From: Candidatus Krumholzibacteriia bacterium
Lineage (GTDB): Bacteria; Krumholzibacteriota; Krumholzibacteriia; Krumholzibacteriales; Krumholzibacteriaceae
NCBI GenBank assembly: GCA_026387805.1
Contig: JAPLKY010000418.1
Coordinates: 1 to 13,809, forward strand
Reading direction: 5' to 3'
DNA length: 13,809 nucleotides
In this document: positions 7,485 to 13,809 of the stretch, in pieces
Layout: each line of letters opens with the position of its first letter
How positions within the stretch are numbered: the first letter of the stretch is position 1
Made by a program: the position numbers and the translations under genes
The notes under the pieces: model-generated
Told to the model about the DNA's origin: nothing
Seen by the model: only the letters and a program-made list of their open reading frames with translations
The model's database searches: none

Positions 7485-8033
7485 CTACCTTGTGCACTCG
7501 ATTTTGAGCTTCAGCGTGCCCTTGTCGAATGCGAAGCGAGCGGCCGAATCCGCCAGGTCCTCCTGCGAGGGCACAAGAATGAGCCCGTTGTTGGTGAGCC
7601 TCCCCGAGACCCAGTCCATTACGATAAATGTGACGTTGGATGAAATCTCCTTCCCGCTATTCGCAGCCTTGAGCGTGACGCTCTTACCGGCGATCCGTTT
7701 CGTGAAGTCTCCTCCCGCCTTCTCCTGGGGGGAGGTCCATGCGATACTCGCCTCCGTCTGCCACTCTCTCGTAGCGGGAAAGACATGCACCATCCCAAAC
7801 TCCGCATCGGTCACTCGAGCCTCGAATACCAATGCCGCGTTGTCTATCACTACCTTTTTATCGTAGAGCTCTTTCGGAAGCTCGAAATAGACTAGCACCC
7901 GCGAATCTCTTGAATCCGTCGGCGATACTATCGCCTCGACCCTGGCAGGCGATATGACGAGCTCCTTCGCCTGAAGACTCGCCGCTCCAAGCACGGCGAC
8001 AAGCGCTGCAATCAATACAACGTATGTACGCAT
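7485..8033 (-). CDS. Small secreted DNRLRE-like domain protein
   Basis: 182 residues, ATG at 8033 with AGGAGGT seven bases upstream. Residues 1-22 are a clear signal peptide (MRTYVVLIAALVAVLG, cleavage probably near LQA-KE). The rest is one beta-rich domain. The pattern of an alternating strand (IDNAALVFEARV), a tryptophan-containing TREWQTEASIAWTS stretch, then WVSGRLTNNGLILVP and a closing FDKGTLKLKIECT resembles DNRLRE domains of secreted and surface proteins. The name is from memory of the family pattern; the fit at the N-terminal half is looser. It begins 17 nt after the protease stop, so it is surely co-transcribed with the protease. It may bind a surface or polymer; no enzyme motif is seen. 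Confidence 0.8.
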   Translation of the reverse strand: MRTYVVLIAALVAVLGAASLQAKELVISPARVEAIVSPTDSRDSRVLVYFELPKELYDKKVVIDNAALVFEARVTDAEFGMVHVFPATREWQTEASIAWTSPQEKAGGDFTKRIAGKSVTLKAANSGKEISSNVTFIVMDWVSGRLTNNGLILVPSQEDLADSAARFAFDKGTLKLKIECTR

Positions 8034-8040
8034 AAGATCG

Positions 8041-8047
8041 ACCTCCT
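8041..8047 (-). promoter_or_regulatory. Shine-Dalgarno of the DNRLRE-like gene
   Basis: AGGAGGT on the minus strand, seven bases before the ATG and just after the protease stop. It fixes the start at 8033. Confidence 0.75.
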
Positions 8048-8050
8048 ACA

Positions 8051-10908
8051 TTATCGGAAAAGCACCATTTTCTTGGTAATCGACTGAGGCCCATGCTCCA
8101 GCTTGTAGAAATACATGCCCGCCGCCACTCTTGCTCCTCGTTCGTTTTTCCCATCCCACGTGGCAATATGCTGATCGCCGTCCCGAACGCTGTTCACGAG
8201 CGTGCGCACGAGCCTGCCCGAAACATCGTAGACTCTCAAAACCGCCCGCGTGCCGGACGACGGAATCGAATACCAGATCGCGGTCATTTCCGATGTGGTG
8301 CCGAATGGGTTGGGGTAGTTCTGCGCGAGAGCAAATACCGGTGGCAACTTATCCGGCGCGATCGGGGCAAGATATGGCACCGGATCGCTCGTGAGGTAGG
8401 GAGTATAATCCGCTTTTCCGTACATCTTCGTCTTGTCCGGGGGCACGACACCCCACCAACAGTTCTCTGCGCAGAGTGTCTGTGAGTTCGCGTTGTACAC
8501 GTTCTTAACCTGACCGTAGAGCGAGTTGTTCTGCCCCAGCCCGAGGCTCGCGTTGCCGAGCGTTGGCATCCCGCCGACCTCCCCCCGACCTCCCCCCGAA
8601 CCCCGGCTGCCGCGTTATTGATGATCTTGGAATGGTCGATCACGGGATAGGCATCGACACCATATGCCAGGATGCCGTAGGTCCCATTCTGCCAGGTCTT
8701 CGTGTATGACACCTGCGCCTTATTCCACATGCAATGGATGCCGCTCTCGCCGTTCAGATGGATCTGGCAGTGACTTATCGTGGGATATGGATAGGGTTGG
8801 GGATATCGATAGCTCGTCACCCAGACCCCGTCCTCCTCGTTGCTGGCTATCTCGCAATAGGATATTGTCGGCCGGGCGTTGCTGACCCAGATGCCCCTGT
8901 AGTTCATGCTCACCGTGTCGCTGCTAATCGTGATCACCAGGGGGCAGTTCCAGATGCGCATGGCCGAACACTCGACGGAGGCGTTCTCGGTTATGGTGCA
9001 GTTACTGATTGTGCTCTCGTTGTTGACGACGGACAAGCTGTCCATGTCGTCGTACATGTAGATACCGGCAATGCTGCAGTTTGAGATTCTGCAGCCGTGC
9101 ATTGCAATTGTGACCTTGCTCTCGACGCCGTAGACAGCATCCCGTATATCGCAATGAGATAAAGAGCCGGTGGCCGTTTCCCTCGCGAAGCCAATGCCGC
9201 ACCAATCTCCCGGTAACGGTTCGTCGGAAAGAGACTTGAAGAGAATGGGATTCTCGGCCGTCCCATTCGCATTCAGCGTACCGCACACACCGATCGCTAT
9301 CCTCTCGGGGTCATGATAGAGGTTGGCATTATCCTCCGGAGCGACATATATAACCGTTCCAGGATCTATCGTAAGAGTCACGTTATCGTACACTACAATA
9401 TCGCCGGAGAGATAGACGACGCCGGACCACGTTGTATCCTCCCAAATTGTTCCCCATTGCGTGAGGGAACGGTACGGATTGATCCGACCGGCACCCAGCA
9501 GGCCATACCAGGGTTGGTTCTGATTCGCCGCATCAACTGGGTCCGCTCCACGCTCTATCTCAGACTGAATGAAGTCAGGAGTTGCGTCGGGGTACTGGGA
9601 TTTCAACAGCCCAGCAACGGTCGATACTTGAGCGGCGGCATAGGAGGTAGACATTTGGTGCCACCAATAGCCATGAGGTCCTATCGATCCCGGATAGAGC
9701 GGTGGGCCGGAGCGTCGGTAGTCATATGTGAAAATGGGGAATCTCTTTCTCCAGTTCTGATCAGAGATTCCCAATCCGCAGACGTCTACTCCACTATGAT
9801 AGCCGTACCCTTGCTTCATTACGCCATTTTCATCCACAACCGTTACCGCAATCACCTCTTCAAAGCCGTGCGGATAGGTAACCCAGCCGGGGGAGCCCGG
9901 GTTAACGGCCGCCACCATCACCACGCCGGCATTCTTCGCAGCTATGACGGCTTCATGCAAGATTTCCTTATCTCCGGGCAAGAGATCCGGAATGTGGAAA
10001 CTCATATTCACTACATCGAAGCCCTTGGTGGCAGCATAATTTAGCGCTTCAACAACGCTGCCATACCAGAAATCTACCCTGAGCGGAGCGATCTTGCAGT
10101 GCCACGAGATGCCGGCAATTGATGTGTCGCCAGGTTGCGTGTCATTATTAGTGACAGCACCTACCGATGCCATCATTGTGCCATGCTGATAAGGAGGGTT
10201 GGCCACAAGCGTATCAGGATATGGATAATTGTCCCCGGGTGAAAGTGCCTTGAAATCCCACCCTACCAAGTCATCTACTTTGCCATTGCCATCGTCATCC
10301 ACGCCATTCAAATCGTCGGTATCCCAGACAACTCCATCGGCATCCAGGTCTTCGCCGGGATTGACCCAAATGTTGTTCTCCAAGTCCTGATGAAAAAAAT
10401 CGATGCCCGTATCCATTATTCCTATTGTTACCCCCGGACTTCCCCTTTGTACGTCCCACGACTTGTCCGCTTGTATCACCTTCAAATACCACTGGTCTTC
10501 CGTCGGGTCGGAATCGCCTGGGGGAATGTAGTCATTATTGAAGTACCAATCATTCGGCGTAGTTAAGAATTCGATCGCGTAATTGCGTGTCGCGCTCCTT
10601 ATCTCGGGGTCGCTATTCAGCTCCGCTATGGCTGCATCGACATCCGCATCACTTTCCAGCTCAATAATATATATATTTTGAGCTCCCATATTCCCGCTAT
10701 AGAGCCTACGCATCGATGTCGCGTTATAGCTCTCCAAGATGCCCATGACTGACGAAAACATGCACGTCATTTGTCCGTTCTGTACCTGGAGGACATCGTC
10801 CTCCTTGTTTTCGAATGAGACAATTATCTGCTTTGGGGCCGATTCTTGAGCCTCAACATGCAGGCTCGCCAAAAGACATATGCAGATTGAGAAGATGATC
10901 ACTTTCAC
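8051..10908 (-). pseudogene. Secreted subtilisin-like (S8) protease with beta-helix and FlgD-like C-terminal domain; frame broken by an 11-bp duplication
   Basis: Start GTG at 10908, because AGGAGGAGG lies eight bases upstream and residues 1-20 then form a signal peptide ending near VEA-QE. After an inhibitor-like propeptide come the S8 catalytic residues: D166 (IMDTGID), H242 (YQHGTM), oxyanion N336 (AAVNPGSPG) and S422 (MSTSYAAAQV, a variant of GTSMAAP). An Asp-rich, calcium-loop-like insert (DDDGNGKVDD) sits between D and H. About 500-800 is a parallel beta-helix with repeated ISxCxI units. The last 75 residues, after YPNPF, are a FlgD-like Ig domain (VYDVSGRLVRTL, WDGKNERGARVAAGMYFYKL). 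The beta-helix frame is lost at 8576-8597 and the FlgD part is in another frame; removing 11 bp gives 948 residues. As sequenced, the product ends in an Arg-rich tail at 8284. It may be an inactive allele, phase-variable, or an assembly error. Confidence 0.88.
8576..8597. repeat. Perfect 2 x 11-bp tandem duplication causing the frameshift
   Basis: The unit GACCTCCCCCC occurs twice in a row (8576-8586 and 8587-8597). The interval 8051-10932 is 2882 bases; minus one unit it is 2871, exactly 957 codons. One copy would read VRGEVGGMPTLGN across the junction, joining the beta-helix to the downstream frame. Confidence 0.95.
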
Positions 10909-10916
10909 GTTCCGAA

Positions 10917-10925
10917 CCTCCTCCT
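10917..10925 (-). promoter_or_regulatory. Ribosome binding site deciding the protease GTG start
   Basis: AGGAGGAGG on the minus strand, eight bases before GTG 10908. It lies inside the longer frame that starts at TTG 10932, which argues against that upstream start. Confidence 0.75.
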
Positions 10926-10951
10926 GCCGCAATCCCCTTCAACGCCGGCTG

Positions 10952-11905
10952 CTACTTGAACACCTGCTTTACTTTTGACCAATTAGTCTTTTCTGTACCC
11001 GTGGTCCCACAACCGACGGGCTCACCTCCAATCAATCCACATGCATAGCCGCTCGGATGATTCCCGGGCGCACAGGGGGAATCGCCTTGCAGGTTGTAGT
11101 TGTCATATGCAACCGGATCGATCGAGCAGAACTGCGGATCGACGGAAATGTTCCCGTTCAGCCCCGTGGGATCGGGGAAGCCCGTAATGGTGTAGTTCTC
11201 CGAATTGTTGTAGACATCATTGCATGCTATGGTAAGATTCGCGGCGATGCCACTTATTCCATAATTGCTGCCGGATACTATTGAATTGCTGATGCTACAA
11301 TTCATAACGCCGTTTAGATTTATTTCAATAGACGTGTTCCCCAAGAATGTATTGTTGTAGATCAATATGTTCCTATCCTCTTCATAGAACATGACGCCTC
11401 CGGCGTTACCGCCCAATACGCTATTGCGCACATCAATGCCATCGCACCATTCAAACATCAGCGCATATTTTCCATAGTAGTGTCCGTTATTAAAGAAGCG
11501 GCAATCCGAGACGGCGATTTGCGAGGACATAGAAACGGAAAGCGCACTCCCCAGCGCGTTCTTGAACAAGATGCCCTCTATTGACAAACCGCTGCAGCTC
11601 ACGAGATTCATAAAAGCGGAGGCTCCGCTGAAAGAGAGACTGGTGCTCTCAGGGCCGGCTTCGCTGGTGATAAGGAGATCGTTCTTTGTCAGGCACATTA
11701 TCATAGAATCCACGGAGAATATCCCTTTTGCCAGGGTGATCGTATCTCCGGCCGCGGCGCTATCAATGGCGGCCTGAATCGTGGGCACATCGCCCGTCCC
11801 GTCATTGCGGACGAGCCATACTCTTGAATGAGCCGAAAGCGGCCACAAACAAAACGCGATCTCAAAGGCAACCAGACAATTACGTGCAGTCGTGCTCATG
11901 TGCAT
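10952..11905 (-). CDS. Secreted right-handed parallel beta-helix protein
   Basis: About 317 residues from ATG 11905, with a weak AGGTG site just upstream; ATG 11899 is an alternative, and a longer frame from TTG 11950 lacks a ribosome site. The N-terminus is a signal peptide (ARNCLVAFEIAFCLWPLSA). Then comes PTIQAAIDSAAAGDTITLAKG, the usual entry of pectate-lyase-fold beta-helix proteins, followed by Asn/Ser-rich rungs such as IAVSDCRFFNN, ILIYNNTFLGN and CSISNSIVSGS. Near the end DPQFC and SPCAPGNHPSGYACGLIG form a tail signature common in FCB-type secreted beta-helix proteins. The last residues, NWSKVKQVFK, replace a FlgD domain. No catalytic residues of polysaccharide lyases are evident, so substrate binding or surface structure is as likely as catalysis. 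It is the first gene of the secreted operon, 43 nt before the protease. Confidence 0.85.
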   Translation of the reverse strand: MHMSTTARNCLVAFEIAFCLWPLSAHSRVWLVRNDGTGDVPTIQAAIDSAAAGDTITLAKGIFSVDSMIMCLTKNDLLITSEAGPESTSLSFSGASAFMNLVSCSGLSIEGILFKNALGSALSVSMSSQIAVSDCRFFNNGHYYGKYALMFEWCDGIDVRNSVLGGNAGGVMFYEEDRNILIYNNTFLGNTSIEINLNGVMNCSISNSIVSGSNYGISGIAANLTIACNDVYNNSENYTITGFPDPTGLNGNISVDPQFCSIDPVAYDNYNLQGDSPCAPGNHPSGYACGLIGGEPVGCGTTGTEKTNWSKVKQVFK

Positions 11906-12039
11906 ATACACCTGCTTATCTGCTAATTCATTGAATCGAGTCCATGCCAACAGACTGTCATTGACTCCGAATTAGATATGAAACGAATTTCTCAGCAAAT
12001 AATCTCTCGGCTTCCCCTAGCGTTACAGACCCAACACTG

Positions 12040-12068
12040 ATCCTATCACTGACGAAGTTCTAGGTCAA
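12040..12068 (-). promoter_or_regulatory. Sigma-70-like promoter for the secreted-protein operon
   Basis: Minus strand TTGACC (12068-12063), 17-base spacer, TAGGAT (12045-12040), about 135 bases ahead of the beta-helix gene. The surrounding sequence is AT-rich. The leader from about 12035 to 11906 has no open frame that I recognise. Confidence 0.45.
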
Positions 12069-12073
12069 CCTAG
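12060..12073. promoter_or_regulatory. Possible operator overlapping the -35 box
   Basis: Palindrome CTAGGTCAACCTAG (6-bp arms, 2-base centre) covers the -35 hexamer. A second palindrome, ATTATTCAGAATAAT (12084-12098), lies just upstream. Their placement fits regulator binding sites; which regulator is unknown. Confidence 0.35.
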
Positions 12074-12189
12074 TTAATAGAATATTATTCAGAATAATCG
12101 GTGGACAGGAGCGTAAAGTATTTTTGACGGCGGATGTCAATCTTGTGTGTAACTTCACAGCAACTTAATTGGCAGTAAATTCTTAACCC

Positions 12190-12205
12190 GGCATGTCGAC
12201 ATGCC
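12190..12205. repeat. Perfect 16-bp palindrome at the left edge of the dehydrogenase fragment
   Basis: GGCATGTCGACATGCC reads the same on both strands and marks where AT-rich spacer gives way to GC-rich coding remnant. It may be a rearrangement junction or a protein binding site. Confidence 0.5.
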
Positions 12206-12614
12206 TTCGTTTGATTACGTCTGCAACGTTTTCATCGTCACCGTGCCGACGCCGATCGACGAGTTCAAGCGCCCCGATCTCCTGCTCGTTCGGAAGGCGA
12301 CGGAGACGGTGGCAGGCGTGCTCAAGAAAGGCGACGTCGTCGTCTACGAATCGACGGTCTATCCGGGATGCACCGAGGAGTTCTGCGTGCCGATCCTCGA
12401 GCGGATTTCGGGATTGAAGTTCAACGAGGATTTCTTCTGCGGCTATTCCCCCGAGCGCATCAATCCCGGCGACAAGCAGCATGCGGTGACGAAGATCAAG
12501 AAGGCCACGAGCGGCTCGACGGGCGCAACGATGCTCAAGGTCGACGAGCTCTACCGGTCGGTCATCACGGCGGGGACGCATCCCGTCTCGTCGCTACGCC
12601 TTAGGAAAAGATGA
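12201..12614 (+). pseudogene. Internal fragment of a UDP-sugar 6-dehydrogenase (WbpO/TviB-type)
   Basis: The open frame of 137 residues matches the middle of nucleotide-sugar dehydrogenases of the UDP-N-acetyl-hexosamine type: FIVTVPTPID, VYESTVYPGCTEEFCVP, FNEDFFCGYSPERINPGD and SGSTG up to VITAGTH. Such enzymes are about 420-430 residues, so this is roughly one third. The N-terminal Rossmann GxGYVG, the catalytic-Cys motif and the C-terminal domain are all missing. Homology stops around 12595, where the 111-bp repeat starts, and begins near 12205 at a perfect 16-bp palindrome. There is no ribosome site before the ATG. Its GC-rich composition matches the redox genes rather than the adjacent secreted genes. 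A non-functional remnant of a capsule or O-antigen sugar gene, left by rearrangement. Confidence 0.85.
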
Positions 12615-12719
12615 ATTGGTGGAAAGAACCCTCCACGAGGGCCATATTAGCCAGTTATGATACTCCTTGAGAGGACAGCCAGCAAATCGCATTTTGTCAA
12701 ATATTTTCGGTATATCTGA
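12608..12719. repeat. 111-bp direct repeat, copy 2 (abuts a truncated dehydrogenase gene)
   Basis: Second copy of the repeat at 7098-7208, same orientation. The -35-like TTGACA is kept, while the -10 is TGTCCT rather than TATCCT. It begins a few bases after homology to the nucleotide-sugar dehydrogenase ends, and its right end lies about 150 bp before the HTH gene. Read on the minus strand, any transcript would run antisense through the dehydrogenase fragment. Confidence 0.9.
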
Positions 12720-12789
12720 CGCCTTCTGATCCCGATAGTCATGAGTCGGTTATATTAGGTTAGATCAGGATAATAACCAGATAAACCGA

Positions 12790-12817
12790 TTGACAATGGA
12801 TCTATAGTTGATACAGT
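12790..12817 (+). promoter_or_regulatory. Sigma-70-like promoter for the HTH-DUF1016 pair
   Basis: TTGACA (12790-12795), 16-base spacer, TACAGT (12812-12817), about 50 bases before the HTH gene. A loose inverted repeat GGTTAT...ATAACC (12748-12778) lies just upstream and could be where the HTH protein binds its own promoter; that is a guess. The rest of 12720-12866 shows nothing else. Confidence 0.45.
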
Positions 12818-12866
12818 GTAAGCCACCTGCGAGGCAAACTATCAAGTCAAACACGAGTGGAGTCGA

Positions 12867-13073
12867 ATGATGGAAGATCGATGGCTCTCCGTAGATGAGA
12901 TCGCGGCCTATCTCGGCATCAAGCGGGATACGGTCTACAGGTGGATTTCTGAAAAGCAAATGCCGGCGCATCGAATGGGCCGCCTGTGGAAATTTCGCAG
13001 TGAAGAAGTGGATGAATGGGTGAAATCGGGCGGAGCCGGCGATAGTGCGAAACGGAAGGAGGGGCATCCGTGA
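12867..13073 (+). CDS. Excisionase-family (MerR-like) helix-turn-helix DNA-binding protein
   Basis: 67-68 residues; two adjacent ATGs at 12867 and 12870, the second being better spaced (seven bases) from GGAG at 12859. LSVDEIAAYLGIKRDTVYRW is the helix-turn-helix, followed by the wing-like MPAHRMGRLWKFRSEEVDEW typical of the HTH_17/excisionase family, and a charged tail. Its stop overlaps the GTG of the nuclease gene (GTGA), so the two are translationally coupled. Small HTH proteins of this kind commonly precede DUF1016 genes; here it probably represses or recruits the nuclease. It could also be a plain transcriptional regulator; no integrase is nearby. Confidence 0.88.
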   Translation: MMEDRWLSVDEIAAYLGIKRDTVYRWISEKQMPAHRMGRLWKFRSEEVDEWVKSGGAGDSAKRKEGHP

Positions 13074-13809
13074 AACGCAAGACCGTCATCGCGCGCCCGC
13101 CATCATCCATGTATGAGCGCATACGGAAGATCTTGGATTCGGCCAGAAGCAATGTCGCCCGTTCCGTGAATACGACCCAGGTCATCGCGAATTGGCTGAT
13201 CGGCCGTGAGATCGTGGAGGAAGAGCAGAAGGGAAAGCGCCGAGCGAAATACGGCGAAGGGTTGATCCGAGACCTCGCGATCCGACTCCAGGCGGATTAT
13301 GGCGCCGGTTATAGCCTTGCAAACGTGAAATTCTTCCGCAAGTTCTATCTCGAATATCCCCGCTTGTGCAGTGAAGCGAAAGGCTACGCACCGCGTAGCC
13401 TTTCGTCCGATCCCGAACCGACGGAATCCGTGGAGAAAGGTCACGCACTGCGTAGCCTTTCCTGGCAGCCAGGACTATTGCATCCCACGCTATCGTGGAC
13501 GCACTACAGGACGTTGCTGCGAGTGGACGACAATAATGCGCGGTCGTTCTATGAAATTGAATCCATCAAGAACAACTGGTCCGCCCGGGAACTCGAACGG
13601 CAGATCAACAGCCTGTTGTACGAAAGGCTCGCTCTCAGCAAAGACAAAAAGGGACTGATGCGTCTCGCGACAAAAGGCCAGGTAGTTCAGAAGCCGGTCG
13701 ATGTTTTCAAGGACCCCGTGGTAATGGAATTTCTGGGATTGCCGGAATCGCCGAAACTGGTGGAAACCGATCTCGAACAGGCATTGATCAACAACCTTCG
13801 GTCCTTCCT
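13070..13809 (+). CDS. DUF1016 / YhcG-type PD-(D/E)XK nuclease-domain protein (partial, runs off right edge)
   Basis: 246 codons are visible from GTG 13070, with AAGGAGG eight bases upstream. The DUF1016 N-terminal domain is recognisable: NWLIGREIVEEEQ (41-53), YGEGLIRDLAIRL (61-73), FFRKFYLEYP (88-97), LSWTHYRTLLRV (141-152), ARSFYEIE (157-164) and NWSARELERQI (168-178). The predicted nuclease domain begins at about 235 (LEQALINNLRSF) and its catalytic residues lie beyond the window. Residues about 102-136, between FYLEYP and LSWTHYR, contain a duplicated peptide (KGYAPRSLS and KGHALRSLS, 19 residues apart) encoded by palindromes and look like an insertion. The family is often found in restriction or defence-like islands, and its job is not firmly known. 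Confidence 0.9.
   Translation, partial: MKRKTVIARPPSSMYERIRKILDSARSNVARSVNTTQVIANWLIGREIVEEEQKGKRRAKYGEGLIRDLAIRLQADYGAGYSLANVKFFRKFYLEYPRLCSEAKGYAPRSLSSDPEPTESVEKGHALRSLSWQPGLLHPTLSWTHYRTLLRVDDNNARSFYEIESIKNNWSARELERQINSLLYERLALSKDKKGLMRLATKGQVVQKPVDVFKDPVVMEFLGLPESPKLVETDLEQALINNLRSF
13377..13405. repeat. Palindromic element A inside the DUF1016 gene
   Basis: Perfect 13-bp arms CGAAAGGCTACGC and GCGTAGCCTTTCG around an ACC loop. It is read in frame as KGYAPRSLS. Confidence 0.9.
13435..13461. repeat. Palindromic element B inside the DUF1016 gene
   Basis: Arms GAAAGGTCACGC and GCGTAGCCTTTC pair at 10 of 12 positions. The right arm is identical to that of element A. It is read in frame as KGHALRSLS, 57 bases (19 codons) after A. 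Confidence 0.85.

Noticed and set aside
8284..8575. Arg-rich C-terminal tail of the protease in the unshifted frame as a real domain
   Set aside because: It is the out-of-frame reading of the FlgD-like coding region (RSATRASGWGRTT and so on), explained fully by the 11-bp duplication.
8700..9300. Repeats suggesting a CRISPR-like array in the beta-helix coding region
   Set aside because: The periodicity is only at protein level (ISxC rungs), with no conserved nucleotide repeat or regular spacers.
7098..12719. Repeats as integron attC sites or a transposon's terminal repeats
   Set aside because: They are direct, not inverted; I saw no attC core pair, no integrase or transposase, and no short target duplication at the ends.
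13371..13658. 95-codon plus-strand frame overlapping the nuclease gene
   Set aside because: It lies in another frame inside the DUF1016 coding region, which has strong family motifs on both sides. The apparent repeats in it come from the palindromes.

Overview
The window looks like a chromosomal segment of a Gram-negative bacterium of the FCB / Candidatus Eisenbacteria-Krumholzibacteriota kind. This is inferred from three things: secreted proteins with FlgD-like C-terminal domains (YPNPF motif), beta-helix proteins with the GNHPSGYACGLIG tail signature, and a GC-rich backbone (visibly above 60% in the redox genes, nearer 50% in the secreted-protein genes). The exact taxon cannot be fixed by eye. 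No tRNA, rRNA, CRISPR array or insertion sequence was seen.

Region 1 (about 1-7190, minus strand) is one operon-like run. It starts at a promoter inside a repeat at 7161-7189. The order is a response regulator with two RAM/AsnC-like ligand domains (7073-6084), a NuoE-like [2Fe-2S] subunit (5991-5467), a NuoF-like FMN/NADH subunit with an extra two-cluster ferredoxin tail (5418-3640), and a very large subunit that runs off the left edge (3628 to 1). The last protein joins a NuoG-type ferredoxin domain, a GltD-like FAD/NAD(P)H module, more Fe-S clusters and a NuoG/molybdopterin-oxidoreductase-like domain lacking the Cys/Sec ligand of formate dehydrogenases. Together they look like a soluble, possibly electron-bifurcating NAD(P)H oxidoreductase whose last acceptor is unknown. 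The regulator presumably senses a metabolite or redox state for it.

Region 2 (about 7400-12070, minus strand) is an export cassette of three genes in series: a secreted beta-helix protein, a secreted subtilisin-like protease with beta-helix and FlgD-like domains, and a small secreted DNRLRE-like protein. It has a plausible promoter (12040-12068) and a strong hairpin terminator (7413-7446). The protease frame is broken by a perfect 11-bp tandem duplication; taking one copy out restores a 948-residue protein.

Region 3 (12200-12866) holds an internal fragment of a nucleotide-sugar dehydrogenase and a second copy of a 111-bp repeat whose first copy (7098-7208) carries the redox-operon promoter. 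The two copies are direct repeats about 5.5 kb apart that bracket the whole secreted cassette.

Region 4 (12867-13809, plus strand) is a two-gene accessory unit: an excisionase-like HTH protein and a DUF1016/YhcG-type PD-(D/E)XK nuclease, cut by the right edge. The nuclease gene contains two tandem palindromic elements that add a duplicated peptide to the protein.
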